Source of the DNA: Pyrobaculum neutrophilum V24Sta
Lineage (GTDB): Archaea; Thermoproteota; Thermoprotei; Thermoproteales; Thermoproteaceae
Length of the DNA stretch: 64,000 nucleotides
Direction: 5' to 3'
NCBI RefSeq assembly: GCF_000019805.1
Contig: NC_010525.1
Coordinates: 1-64,000 of the forward strand
Each line of letters opens with the position of its first letter. Position 1 is the first letter of the stretch. A model generated the notes under the pieces. The model saw only the letters and a program-made list of their open reading frames with translations. It ran no database searches and was not told the origin of the DNA. A program made the position numbers and the translations under genes. Of this stretch, positions 7,471-15,508 are shown in pieces.

Positions 7471-8522
7471 AGTTCGCCGTATCCGGCGCCGCTTCGGCGA
7501 TCTTACGCCGGCCGCAACTCGGGCCTAGGGTAAGGGGGTTGAGGATAAGGGAGCTTCCCCGGGACAAGCTCATTTCGTTGATCTACGCCAACTCGCTTGA
7601 GGAATTTCTAAACACGTTGAAGACCACCCCATACGCGGTAACGCTAGATAGGCTAAGTAGAGACAACCTCGGCGAGCTCAGGCGGGAGCTCGTAAAGCTG
7701 TACCTCGACAGAGTTAGATCGATCTACCTCAGCGCCGGCGGTGACGCAAAAGCCGTGGTGCTCTCCTCCCTCAAGTACTTCGAATACGAAAACATAAGGA
7801 ACCTAGCCATCGCGATAAAGGCCGGTAGAAACCCGGAGGAGTACATACTATGGGAACCCCTCGAGTTCACAAAGAGGCGCCACATCATTGCAAACCTCCT
7901 CGGGGCGAAAAACGTGGAGGAGGTGGGCGAGCGGCTTAAGGCGGCTAGACACATGGCCTACAAGGCCTTCGAGCTGGCGACTAAATACGGCGAGGACAAA
8001 CTCTCGATTTTTCTAGATAGGCAGTGGATTGAGGACTTCTCCACAACTGCGCCGACGGGGAGAGATAGATCTCTCGCCACGTTTGTGGCAGACATAAGGG
8101 AATACTTCAACGTGCTGGTCGCCATCAGGGCGAGGATATGGGGGCTCGCCGAGGAGCTGGACGAGCTGGCAGTTGGAGCCCCGACCCCCCTCGTCACATC
8201 GGCGGTAAAGGACCCACCAGCCAAGTTTCTGGAAAACGCAGGCGGAACGCCGTGGGGCAAGGTCCTCCTCGATATGGTCGCCGAGGCGCCGACGCTGGAG
8301 AACATATCTATAGCTATGGACAATATATACCCAGCGTATGTGAAAAAGCTTTCAGATATATACACGGCGAGGTACTCCGAGTTCTCCCTCGGCGCTCTGG
8401 CGGCCCACCTGGAGTACATGAGGGCGGAGGTTATGACCCTCGTCAGAGCCGCCGCGTTGCTGGCAGAGGGGGTACCAACAGAAAAAAGAAGAAAAGTGTT
8501 TGAACCTCTCGCGAGGACTTAA
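7467..8522 (+). CDS. atpC: A-type ATP synthase subunit C (V-ATPase d/AC39-like)
   Basis: 351 residues, all-helical, similar to the AC39/subunit C family that links the central stalk to the c-ring. Typical stretches are ISLIYANSLEEFLNTLKTTP near residue 35, YFEYENIRNLAIAIKAG near 105 and the late RAEVMTLVRAAALLAEGVP. It is co-directional with the H-like gene (ATGA overlap) and convergent with the K gene, whose stop overlaps by 4 bases. The enzyme makes or hydrolyses ATP at the membrane with ion flow. Confidence 0.88.
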   Translation: MKFAVSGAASAILRRPQLGPRVRGLRIRELPRDKLISLIYANSLEEFLNTLKTTPYAVTLDRLSRDNLGELRRELVKLYLDRVRSIYLSAGGDAKAVVLSSLKYFEYENIRNLAIAIKAGRNPEEYILWEPLEFTKRRHIIANLLGAKNVEEVGERLKAARHMAYKAFELATKYGEDKLSIFLDRQWIEDFSTTAPTGRDRSLATFVADIREYFNVLVAIRARIWGLAEELDELAVGAPTPLVTSAVKDPPAKFLENAGGTPWGKVLLDMVAEAPTLENISIAMDNIYPAYVKKLSDIYTARYSEFSLGALAAHLEYMRAEVMTLVRAAALLAEGVPTEKRRKVFEPLART

Positions 8523-8794
8523 GCCGTAAACACCAACAGGCCAATCAACAGGCCGTAGATCGCCACAGCCTCAGCCAGCGCCAGATATATCAAGTACCAG
8601 ATCCTTTCCTGCGGCCTCTCGACCAGCGCCGACATGGCGGCGGCACCCGCAAGGCCTAAGGCTATCCCGGCGCCAAGACCAGCGAGGCCGGCGGCGATGC
8701 CAGCCCCCAAGTATTTTTCGCCTCCTGTGTGTGTTGTCTGTGCCATTGCCAACATCGCCATTAACACAATTGCAGATAGCGCTTTGGCGTTCAT
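8519..8794 (-). CDS. atpK: A-type ATP synthase subunit K (c-ring proteolipid)
   Basis: 91 residues. After a signal-like N terminus (LSAIVLMAMLAMAQ, residues 7-20), a glycine-rich first helix GAGIAAGLAGLGAGIALGLA and a second helix with the ion-binding Glu in LALAEAVAIYGLLIG form one hairpin. That is the 8-kDa single-hairpin type of c subunit. The hydrophobic N-terminal extension may be cleaved. It lies 14 bases downstream of the small coiled-coil gene and is probably in the same transcript as subunit D. Confidence 0.92.
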   Translation of the reverse strand: MNAKALSAIVLMAMLAMAQTTHTGGEKYLGAGIAAGLAGLGAGIALGLAGAAAMSALVERPQERIWYLIYLALAEAVAIYGLLIGLLVFTA

Positions 8795-8808
8795 ATGCGC
8801 CAGACCTC

Positions 8809-8958
8809 TTAGGTTTTTAAGTATTGACGTAGCTCTTCTATCTTCCTATCGATGAGCGTCTCAACTTCTTTTACCTCGTTCTTTATGTTGGCCATGGCCC
8901 TCTCAATTTCCTTGTCTATTAGCTCCTTTACGGTGGTGTTTAGATCCTTCATGGACAT
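8809..8958 (-). CDS. 49-residue charged coiled-coil protein in the ATP synthase cluster
   Basis: ATG at 8958, stop at 8811-8809. The product starts MSMKDLNTTVKELIDKEIER and continues as heptad-like charged helix (NIKNEVKEVETLIDRKIEEL). A strong TATA (GTATATAAGA) lies about 28 bases upstream, and atpK follows by 14 bases. The position between subunits D and K and the helical composition suggest a stalk or assembly factor of the ATP synthase; this is inference. It is too short to match a named subunit by eye. Confidence 0.68.
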   Translation of the reverse strand: MSMKDLNTTVKELIDKEIERAMANIKNEVKEVETLIDRKIEELRQYLKT

Positions 8959-8979
8959 GTGGCTGTTGGACCTACTGTC

Positions 8980-9579
8980 TTATATACGTGATGTTATTAT
9001 CTTTCTCCTTATGAACTCCTCTCTTTCGCCTTCCTCAAGCGCCAGCCTTATGTACTGCATGTTTTCTCTTATGCGTGGGATTATCACGTAGTCTATGCTG
9101 TTTATCATCCTCTGGTACTCCCTAACCCTCCTCAGGAGGGTGTAGAAGAGCGTCTCCTTTTCTGCGAACTCCACAAGCTTCTTGAGGAGCTCTCTCATCT
9201 TCACGAGGGCTACGTCGAGCTCCGCGGCCTCCGTGGCGAGGCTGTAGGTGGGGTAGGTCACGTAGTTGCTGACCTCGAGGCCGGTGTGCGTCCCCCTGTT
9301 TACCAGCTCTACCTTTACGGTTTTGGGGGTGAGCTCCGCTATGTTTTCTACCCTGTCGATGCCGGTCTTGGCTATCGCGATTTTGAAGTTGGTTGCTACC
9401 TCGACGAACCCGTCGGCTATCTCCCGCCTCAGCCTTTCTAGGTCGGGTATGAGGGCTCTGATCCTCTGTATTGTGGAGTTGCGCGCGTCCTCCAGGGTTT
9501 TTTTCATTCTCTGGAAAAGCACCAGCTGCCGCCTAAGCCTTATCAGCTCCAGCCTGGATGGGGGTGGTCTAAACGCCAC
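8980..9579 (-). CDS. atpD: A-type ATP synthase subunit D
   Basis: About 199 residues. The family start is seen as RPPPSRLELIRLRRQLVLFQ, followed by a long helix (MKKTLEDARNSTIQRIRALI) and the C-terminal helix with LLRRVREYQRMINSIDYVII. It forms the rotating central stalk with subunit F. The TATA AATATTTAAAA centred near 9604 is shared with the divergent GTPase gene and predicts transcription at about 9580, which favours GTG 9579 over the in-frame GTG at 9588. Confidence 0.9.
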   Translation of the reverse strand: MAFRPPPSRLELIRLRRQLVLFQRMKKTLEDARNSTIQRIRALIPDLERLRREIADGFVEVATNFKIAIAKTGIDRVENIAELTPKTVKVELVNRGTHTGLEVSNYVTYPTYSLATEAAELDVALVKMRELLKKLVEFAEKETLFYTLLRRVREYQRMINSIDYVIIPRIRENMQYIRLALEEGEREEFIRRKIITSRI

Positions 9580-9597
9580 TTGGCCCACAACGCCAAG

Positions 9598-9610
9598 TTT
9601 TTTAAATATT
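9598..9610. promoter_or_regulatory. Shared divergent TATA box (atpD / GTPase)
   Basis: TTTTTTAAATATT is close to palindromic and lies almost exactly midway between the chosen GTG starts at 9579 (minus) and 9625 (plus). Each start is about 22-25 bases from its centre, as expected for leaderless transcripts in both directions from one box. Confidence 0.6.
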
Positions 9611-9624
9611 GCCTAGAGGGCGTC

Positions 9625-10404
9625 GTGAAGGAGACCTGGAGACTCGTGAGGAGGGTTGTGGAGGACGGCGATGTGGTTTTGGAGGTCCTAGACGCCAGAG
9701 ACCCCCTGGCCACAAGGAGCGAGGAGGTGGAGGAGCTTGCGGATAGGCTCGGCAAGAGGCTTCTCGTCGTGTTGAACAAGGCCGACTTGGTGGAGAGGGG
9801 GCTTCTCGAGGAGTGGAGGAGGTATTTCGAGGGTCTGGGGAGGGCTGTGGTGTACATCAGCGCCAAGTATAGGCTGGGCACCCGGAGGCTGATCACCGCC
9901 ATCAGGTACCTGGCCCCTAGGATCCCCGCCACCGTGGTGGTGGTGGGCTACCCCAACGTCGGCAAGTCCACAATTATCAACTACCTCAAGGGGCGGCATG
10001 TGGCGCCCACCAGCCCGAAGCCCGGCTGGACTAGGGGCGAGCAACTCGTGAGGGCTAAGAGCTGGCTCTTGGTGCTGGACACGCCGGGCATCGTGAGGGC
10101 TACAACCACGGGGGACCTAGCGCTTGACGTAGTTAGGGGGTTGGTGGATCCCGGCACCGTGGACGACCCAGTGCCGTACGCATACGCTCTGCTCAAGCGC
10201 GTGTTGAGCTACAACCCGGACGCCCTTAGGGAGGCCTACGGCGTTAACTGCGGCTTGGAGGAGGCGCTGGAGGAGATCGGGCGAGCTAAGAAGAGGCTTC
10301 TGAGGGGGGGTAGGGTGAACGTGGAGGAGGCGGCGCGTATCGTGTTGAGAGACTGGGTGCTCGGGAGGCTGAGGTACGCGGCGCCTCCGCCTAAACAGAT
10401 ATAA
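9625..10404 (+). CDS. Circularly permuted GTPase (YlqF/HSR1-MMR1 type)
   Basis: 259 residues from GTG 9625; an upstream TTG at 9580 would include the TATA box. G motifs appear in permuted order: G4 NKAD near residue 52, G5-like SAK, then G1 GYPNVGKST near residue 117 and G3 DTPG. This order defines the YlqF/RbgA/Nog2 group, which acts in large ribosomal subunit assembly. The middle PTSPKPGWTRGEQ would be the switch/G2 part. A ribosome-assembly role is inferred from the family. Confidence 0.9.
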   Translation: MKETWRLVRRVVEDGDVVLEVLDARDPLATRSEEVEELADRLGKRLLVVLNKADLVERGLLEEWRRYFEGLGRAVVYISAKYRLGTRRLITAIRYLAPRIPATVVVVGYPNVGKSTIINYLKGRHVAPTSPKPGWTRGEQLVRAKSWLLVLDTPGIVRATTTGDLALDVVRGLVDPGTVDDPVPYAYALLKRVLSYNPDALREAYGVNCGLEEALEEIGRAKKRLLRGGRVNVEEAARIVLRDWVLGRLRYAAPPPKQI

Positions 10405-10424
10405 ACACCCGGCGGATCCCGGCC

Positions 10425-10898
10425 GTGTGGTTGTCTATACTGGCGGCGGCTCTAGCCGTGTTCGTGGTTTTTGTAAACCCCTTCGCGAGGCCTCTCTACG
10501 CCACGGCCCCCGTAGACGTCGGAAATTTCGAAATAACAGCCGGGGGGGAGGTGGACAGGTTTCTACAGATCCCGCCGGCTTTAGCCGCCGCCGTCGCCGT
10601 GGCGTTGCTCGCCGCCGCTGTATATGTGGAGTTTTTCGCGAAGCTGAGGGTAGGGGGGTTGCCTAAGGTTCTGGCTCTGTTGGCCTTGGCCTACGCGGTG
10701 CCGCTTCCATATCTCTATCTGGTGAAGTTCAGCGACGTGGTTGTCGTGGTGAGCAACTTCGCGATGTATCTATCCCTCCCCATGTTCGGCCTCGCCCTTC
10801 TCGTGGCCGTCACCGAGAACCTCCTGGTCCCCAGGAGGAGGGCTAGGGTGATCGCTGATCTGTCAGTGACAGAGGAGAAGACCGAGAGGGGGACGTGA
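10425..10898 (+). CDS. Polytopic membrane protein
   Basis: 157 residues, GTG start, with TATA GATATAAACACC about 25 bases upstream. About four membrane helices are visible: residues 2-20 (WLSILAAALAVFVVFV), 49-68 (PALAAAVAVALLAAAVYV), 77-100 (LPKVLALLALAYAVPLPYLY) and 105-130 (VVVVVSNFAMYLSLPMFGLA). It ends in a charged cytoplasmic tail. The stop overlaps the next gene by 4 bases. No family is recognised. Confidence 0.72.
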   Translation: MWLSILAAALAVFVVFVNPFARPLYATAPVDVGNFEITAGGEVDRFLQIPPALAAAVAVALLAAAVYVEFFAKLRVGGLPKVLALLALAYAVPLPYLYLVKFSDVVVVVSNFAMYLSLPMFGLALLVAVTENLLVPRRRARVIADLSVTEEKTERGT

Positions 10899-11155
10899 TC
10901 TACTGCTTTTTCTGTATGCGGAGGCTCGACGTGTACAACGTCGTTAGGATAAGGTCCGAACTCTCGCTCCCCCTATATACCTACTCCTGCGACGAGTGCC
11001 TACTTAAGTACAGCGATCTGATCCTTGAGGTCGTGAAACGAGGCGAGAAAATTCCCAATTTTTCCAATAGGCACAATAGGAACGCCGTCCGAAATAGCGG
11101 CGGCTTCCGTAGAGGTTACTACAAGCGGTACAACAGAGGGGGCAAAGGCCTGTAG
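10895..11155 (+). CDS. Small zinc-ribbon-like protein with RG-rich tail
   Basis: 86 residues starting MIYCFFCMRRLDVYNVVRIR, with a C-x2-C pair at residues 4-7 and a second pair CDEC near residue 32. The tail is Gly/Arg/Tyr-rich (NSGGFRRGYYKRYNRGGKGL), like an RNA-binding tail. The last 156 bases lie antisense inside the nuclease-like gene on the other strand, so the tail may be real coding on both strands or a fortuitous extension. The ATGA overlap with the previous gene supports the start. Confidence 0.55.
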   Translation: MIYCFFCMRRLDVYNVVRIRSELSLPLYTYSCDECLLKYSDLILEVVKRGEKIPNFSNRHNRNAVRNSGGFRRGYYKRYNRGGKGL

Positions 11156-11548
11156 CTTTGTGAGGCACCTCCTGACCTTTTCTAGGTGTCTACGAGCCAC
11201 CTCGCTCCAGCGGCCGCCTTTCCACCTCTTGGCCTCCGCCACGAAGGCCACCTCCCGGCTCCACGCAACCACGTCGAACTCGGCGCCTCTGCCGCAGCTC
11301 AGCCTGACGTTTGACGCCACCATGTATCCAAACTCCGAGAAGACGTGGCGTATAAACTCCTCGAACTCCCTCCAGTCTAGGTACCTGGCGTAGCTGGAGA
11401 CGTCTATGCCCAACTTCAGCGCCTTGTAGAGGACGTACCCCCTTGTGGAGGGCTCCCGCCCGTCGAGGAAGCCGGCGTCCCTCAGCACCTCCAAGGCAGA
11501 TCTGTCCCCGGCGAGATATCTCTTCACCGCCGCCTCTAGGCCCGCCAC
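11000..11548 (-). CDS. Restriction endonuclease-like (Mrr-type) protein
   Basis: 182 residues from GTG 11548. The nuclease core is seen as WREFEEFIRHVFSEFGYMV, then AEFDVVAWSREVAFVAEAKR: Asp in FDVV and E-x-K in AEAKRW, the PD-(D/E)XK signature. It resembles the Mrr_cat/DUF-type archaeal nucleases. A TATA-like TATTTATT is about 28 bases upstream. The 3' third is antisense to the zinc-ribbon gene (11000-11155). No methyltransferase partner is next to it. Confidence 0.78.
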   Translation of the reverse strand: MAGLEAAVKRYLAGDRSALEVLRDAGFLDGREPSTRGYVLYKALKLGIDVSSYARYLDWREFEEFIRHVFSEFGYMVASNVRLSCGRGAEFDVVAWSREVAFVAEAKRWKGGRWSEVARRHLEKVRRCLTKLQAFAPSVVPLVVTSTEAAAISDGVPIVPIGKIGNFLASFHDLKDQIAVLK

Positions 11549-11576
11549 GTTTTAAAACTGCGGAGCGGCAATAAAT

Positions 11577-11628
11577 ACGTGATGATGAGCTGTGTGTGAC
11601 CGGTGATCGAGGTCCAAAGCGCTGAGGC
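11577..11628 (+). ncRNA. Candidate C/D box guide sRNA
   Basis: Box C GTGATGA (11579-11585) is perfect. A 10-base guide leads to D'-like GTGA (11596-11599), a 3-base spacer, C'-like GTGATCG (11603-11609), the 12-base guide AGGTCCAAAGCG and box D CTGA (11622-11625). The TTTTAAAAC at 11550-11558 is about 25 bases before box C. The RNA lies wholly between two divergent genes and ends just before the promoter (AAATTTAATATAG) of the flavoprotein. The internal boxes are degenerate, as is common for D'/C'. Confidence 0.62.
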
Positions 11629-11664
11629 GTAGCAAATTTAATATAGCTCAGACAGCTACGTGCC

Positions 11665-13077
11665 GTGGGTTGCAGATCGGCTACCACATGTTCTCCCGAG
11701 GCCTCTCGGGAGGGGGATCTAGAGGTCGACGTGTTGGTTGTGGGAGGCGGCCTCGGGGGGTTGGCCGCCGCTCTGGAGCTTAAGAGGTACGGCTACAGCC
11801 CCAAGGTTGTGTACGTGGGCCGCCTAGGGGGACACCACGTGTTGGGCAACGCGCCGAGGTATTCAGAGGACGTCGACGTGCAGTCCATAGTTGGACGGTC
11901 CCGGGAGCTCGACCTCGTCGAGGGGTTTTTCGACGGGGTCTACGTCTACAGCGGCGGCGTGCGGTACAGAGCTAGATATAGACATCTGGTGTTGGCCACA
12001 GGCGGCGTTGATGTGCCCATCGCTTTCCCCGGCGGCGGAGGCGCGCCGCAGAAGACGGCCGAGGAGGTTATGGAGGCGCCGCCCAGCGGCCTCAAGATCG
12101 CCGTGTGGGGAACCACCGAGTGGGGCCTCCGCACGGCTATTACGCTTAGGAGGGCCGGCAACGACGTCGTCGTCCTCGACAACTCTGCCTACCTAAGGGA
12201 CGTCAAGTACTTCGAGAAGGTCAAGGCCTCGGCGGACTTCCCCATCGCCACGGCGGTGAACATAAGGGAATACACACGCGGCGTTGTGAAGTACTTGGCG
12301 ATGACGGAGAAGAGGAAGGCGGAGGTTAGAGAGGAGAGGGTCGATCTGCTCGTGTCCGCCGTTAGGATGGTCAACCCGTACGTCCCGGCAAAGCTCGGGT
12401 TTAGGGTCTACTACAGCTTCGAGCTCAACTCCCTGGTGCCTAGGCGGACGAACACGGGCGAGTTGCTTATACTAGACGCGGCGGGGAAGGCGGTGGGCGG
12501 CAGCAACGTCTACGCTACGGGGCACCTCTACGGCGCCTTGAGGGAGAGCCACGTCGTGGAGCAGGCCAGGCTACTGGCGGCGTATATAGCTACAAAAGAC
12601 GGCCTAGAGAGCCCAGACAGAGTTAAAGACGGGCTCGACCGCTTCCTCGCCAAGCTAGCTGTGGAGGCCAACTGGCTGTTCAACCTCGGCGGTAGGCTGG
12701 AGCGGGGGACCGACGGCACTGGGCGCTATGTGGAGCCCAACGTGATAGACGTCCCCCACTGGGCCTCCTACTGGCCCCAGAAGGAAGAGGTGGAGGAGGA
12801 CCTCGTCGTGTGTCCCTGCGACGGGACGCCCCTCGGCAAGATATTGGAGGAGGTGAAGAGGGAGAACAGGCTGAGGGAGGTGAAGGTCACGATCACGCAC
12901 GAGGAGACAGACCTGTTGAGACAGCTCAAGGTGCCGCGGCTACATTTCGGGGAGTCCGTATGCGCCGAGTCCGTGTGTATACCCTACGCCGCAATCCTCC
13001 TGGGCGCTCTGCTGGCCCAGAAGCCCTCCTACTTCCTCTATGGGAAGCCTGCTATGCTCTACGCCGAGATGAGCTGA
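11665..13077 (+). CDS. FAD-dependent oxidoreductase with C-terminal Cys motif (BFD-like)
   Basis: 470 residues from GTG 11665, about 25 bases after TATA ATTTAATATAG. The N-terminal Rossmann fold shows VDVLVVGGGLGGLAAALEL (GxGxxG) and later LVLATGG, the pyridine nucleotide-disulphide oxidoreductase pattern. A second nucleotide-binding part is seen as KIAVWGTTEWGLRTAITLRR. The C terminus has CPCDG and then ESVCAESVC, spaced like the [2Fe-2S] BFD-like region of HcnB/SoxA-type dehydrogenase subunits. The substrate is unknown. No partner subunit is adjacent. Confidence 0.82.
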   Translation: MGCRSATTCSPEASREGDLEVDVLVVGGGLGGLAAALELKRYGYSPKVVYVGRLGGHHVLGNAPRYSEDVDVQSIVGRSRELDLVEGFFDGVYVYSGGVRYRARYRHLVLATGGVDVPIAFPGGGGAPQKTAEEVMEAPPSGLKIAVWGTTEWGLRTAITLRRAGNDVVVLDNSAYLRDVKYFEKVKASADFPIATAVNIREYTRGVVKYLAMTEKRKAEVREERVDLLVSAVRMVNPYVPAKLGFRVYYSFELNSLVPRRTNTGELLILDAAGKAVGGSNVYATGHLYGALRESHVVEQARLLAAYIATKDGLESPDRVKDGLDRFLAKLAVEANWLFNLGGRLERGTDGTGRYVEPNVIDVPHWASYWPQKEEVEEDLVVCPCDGTPLGKILEEVKRENRLREVKVTITHEETDLLRQLKVPRLHFGESVCAESVCIPYAAILLGALLAQKPSYFLYGKPAMLYAEMS

Positions 13078-14348
13078 CCGAGGAGACTCCTCAGTCTCTC
13101 GAGCCCCTCTTTTGTGCCCGACTCCATCTTGACCCTCAGCAACGGCTCGGTGTTGCTCGGCCTAATCAACAGCCTACCCTCGGCCGTCCTCACGTCTATC
13201 CCGTCTAGCTCGTAGAACTCCAAGCCGGAGGCCCTCCTCTTGGCCTCCTCGACCGCCCTCCTCGGATCGCCTACCCTTAGGTCTATCCGCTCCTCGTAGA
13301 CCTTGGGGGCTTCCTCCAGAACGCGGTCTAGGGTTGTCCCCGCCTCCGCCACCGTCTTGAGGATCTTCAACGCCGCGTAGATACCGTCGTCGAAGTAGTT
13401 GTTTTCCCTGAACCCTATATGTCCGCTGTATTCAGCCCAGAAGATCGCCCCATGTTTGGCAGCTGTGGGCTTCTGGAAGCTGTGCCCTACCCGTTGCCTA
13501 ACCACCTTGACCCCCCTCTCCTCGGCGACCTTCTCCAGATACAGCGGCATGGTGACGTCTAACACGACCACGTCCCCCGGCTTGGCGTAGTAGTTGAGGA
13601 GGGCGTACACCATCTTCTCCGGCCTAAAAATCCTGCCCTCCGCCGTGACCAAGCCCACCCTGTCGCAATCTCCGTCGAGTGCTATGCCTACGTCTAGCCT
13701 TTTCTCGACGACTAGCTTCTGTAGCTGCGCCAAGTTCTCCGCCTTTTCTGGGTCAGGCAGGTGGGCGGGGAACCGCCCGTCTGGGCGGTCGTTTATGGCG
13801 GCGACGTTTTTAAAGGCCCTCTCCAGCAAAGGCTTGAGCAAGACGCCGGCCGCATTTGCTGGGTCGAACCCGACCGAGAGGTCCAACTTGCCGAAGATCT
13901 CGGCGTAGTGGTCTATGTATCTTGACAGCATATCTCTCACGTATACAACGCCGCGGCCGGCCGGAGGCGGTGTCTCCAACATGGAGGCCAGCTGCTGTAT
14001 CTCGTGGCTCTCCAGATCTCGGCCGCCCGGCCTCATGATCTTCATGCCGTTGTACTCGGGCGGGTTGTGAGACGCCGTTATCATGACCGCCGGCTTGTTG
14101 AGTACGTACGAGGCATAGTGCGTCACAGGCGTCGTGGAGGTCCCTATAAACACCACGTTGCTGGAGGATAGGAGCCCTCTAGACAGAGCCTCCGCGATCC
14201 TGAAGGAGTGGGTTCTCACGTCCATGCCCACTACGACGTCCTCGCCCCCGAAAAACTTAGAGATGGCTACCCCGATCTTCTCCACAAGCTCCATGGTTAG
14301 CTCTCTGTCGACGACGCCGCGTATGTCGTATGCCTTAAACACCGTCAT
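13059..14348 (-). CDS. Phosphomannomutase/phosphoglucomutase
   Basis: A 429-residue alpha-D-phosphohexomutase. All four family signatures are visible: the N-terminal substrate start AYDIRG, the catalytic serine loop TASHNPPEYNG with Ser93, the metal loop DGDCDRVG and the C-terminal phosphate loop RPSNTEP. It interconverts the 1- and 6-phosphates of glucose or mannose, feeding glycosylation and trehalose or glycogen routes. TATA AAATATATAAC is about 25-30 bases before the ATG. The 3' end overlaps the flavoprotein gene by 19 bases. Confidence 0.93.
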   Translation of the reverse strand: MTVFKAYDIRGVVDRELTMELVEKIGVAISKFFGGEDVVVGMDVRTHSFRIAEALSRGLLSSSNVVFIGTSTTPVTHYASYVLNKPAVMITASHNPPEYNGMKIMRPGGRDLESHEIQQLASMLETPPPAGRGVVYVRDMLSRYIDHYAEIFGKLDLSVGFDPANAAGVLLKPLLERAFKNVAAINDRPDGRFPAHLPDPEKAENLAQLQKLVVEKRLDVGIALDGDCDRVGLVTAEGRIFRPEKMVYALLNYYAKPGDVVVLDVTMPLYLEKVAEERGVKVVRQRVGHSFQKPTAAKHGAIFWAEYSGHIGFRENNYFDDGIYAALKILKTVAEAGTTLDRVLEEAPKVYEERIDLRVGDPRRAVEEAKRRASGLEFYELDGIDVRTAEGRLLIRPSNTEPLLRVKMESGTKEGLERLRSLLGQLISA

Positions 14349-14395
14349 GGCCCACCAACCACTACAAAGTTATATATTTTGACGGTGGTACACCT
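14349..14395. promoter_or_regulatory. Divergent promoter (phosphomutase / DUF763)
   Basis: The 47-base gap contains one AT-rich block, TTATATATTTT (about 14370-14380). It serves as TATA for both the minus-strand ATG at 14348 and the plus-strand GTG at 14396, each about 20-25 bases away. Confidence 0.55.
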
Positions 14396-15508
14396 GTGAA
14401 GCTTGGCGGAGTTGCAGATCTGCCGCTACACGACGGCCAGGTGCCCCCCTGGCTACTCTCCCGCATGCGTAAGCTGGCGGCTCTGATGCTACACGTCATG
14501 AACGACCTCTACGGCCCGGACGGGATAGTGGAGAGGTTTGCACATCCCGTCTTCTTCCAGGCCTTCAACAACGTAATAGGCATGGACTGGGACAGCTCTG
14601 GGAGCACGACTGTGACGACGGCTGTGGTGAAGGAGGTTCTGCGCGACTCCCCCATCCCCGTCAGAGTGGCCGGGGGCAAGGGGCGCCGCGCCTTAGAAAC
14701 GCCGGCTGAGCTTACAGAGATAGCGCGGCGTTTTGACCTAGACGCCGAAGCTCTCGTGACCGCCTCTAGGCTCACCGCCAAGGTGGACAACGCCTTGGTG
14801 CAAGACGGCTACCAGATATATCACCACGCCTTCTTCGTCTCAGCTTCAGGTAGGTGGGCCGTGGTACAGCAGGGGATGAACCCCGAGGTTAAGATGGCCC
14901 GGCGCTACCACTGGCTATCAACAGACGACTTCTTCAACAGCCCCCACACGGGGATAGTGGGGGTACGCCGCTCCAGAGTCCTCAACCTGGCGTCTAGATA
15001 CAGCGCTGACGACAGAGCCGTCGTGTTGGAGCTGATAAACGGGGGGCCCCAGAGGGTCGCCAGGCACCTCGCCGCCCTTAGAGGCCAGACGACGCTTGTG
15101 GGAGCCGCCTACTACCACCCCTATATGAGGATAGACGTCGATGTCAGAGCCGTCTTGAGGAATCTGCCGCCTCCGGGCTCCGTGTCGAACTTCAGGGAGC
15201 TCCTGCTTAAACACGGGGTGGGGCCTAAAACGCTGAGGGCCCTGGCGCTTGTGGCCGAGGTTGTTTTTAAGGCCCCGGCCGACTGGAACGACCCCGCGGT
15301 GGACCCCTTCAAATTCGCCTTCGCGGTAGGGGGGAAAGACGGCGTGCCCTACCCAGTGGACAGGAGGACCTACGACGAGCTCATCGCGTTGCTGGACGCA
15401 GTAGTGGAGAGGGCAAGGGGCGACCCAGGGCTCTACCGCTACCTCTCCCACCTCGCCAAGAAGTCGGAGAGCTGGAGGTTTCCAGCGGAGAGGAAGAGGC
15501 CGACCTAG
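14396..15508 (+). CDS. DUF763 family protein
   Basis: 370 residues. The start GGVADLPLHDGQVPPWLLSR is the hallmark of DUF763, and the inner blocks VIGMDWDSSGSTTV and HAFFVSASGRWAVVQQGMN are also typical. A C-terminal helix-hairpin-helix-like piece (LLKHGVGPKTLRALALVAEV) suggests DNA binding. The biochemical role is not established; a nucleic-acid role is inference. The stop overlaps that of pyrF by 4 bases (convergent). Confidence 0.9.
   Translation: MKLGGVADLPLHDGQVPPWLLSRMRKLAALMLHVMNDLYGPDGIVERFAHPVFFQAFNNVIGMDWDSSGSTTVTTAVVKEVLRDSPIPVRVAGGKGRRALETPAELTEIARRFDLDAEALVTASRLTAKVDNALVQDGYQIYHHAFFVSASGRWAVVQQGMNPEVKMARRYHWLSTDDFFNSPHTGIVGVRRSRVLNLASRYSADDRAVVLELINGGPQRVARHLAALRGQTTLVGAAYYHPYMRIDVDVRAVLRNLPPPGSVSNFRELLLKHGVGPKTLRALALVAEVVFKAPADWNDPAVDPFKFAFAVGGKDGVPYPVDRRTYDELIALLDAVVERARGDPGLYRYLSHLAKKSESWRFPAERKRPT

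Noticed and set aside
8980-9079. GTGATGT near 8989 as a C box
   Set aside because: It lies at the 3' end of atpD and has no correctly spaced D box.
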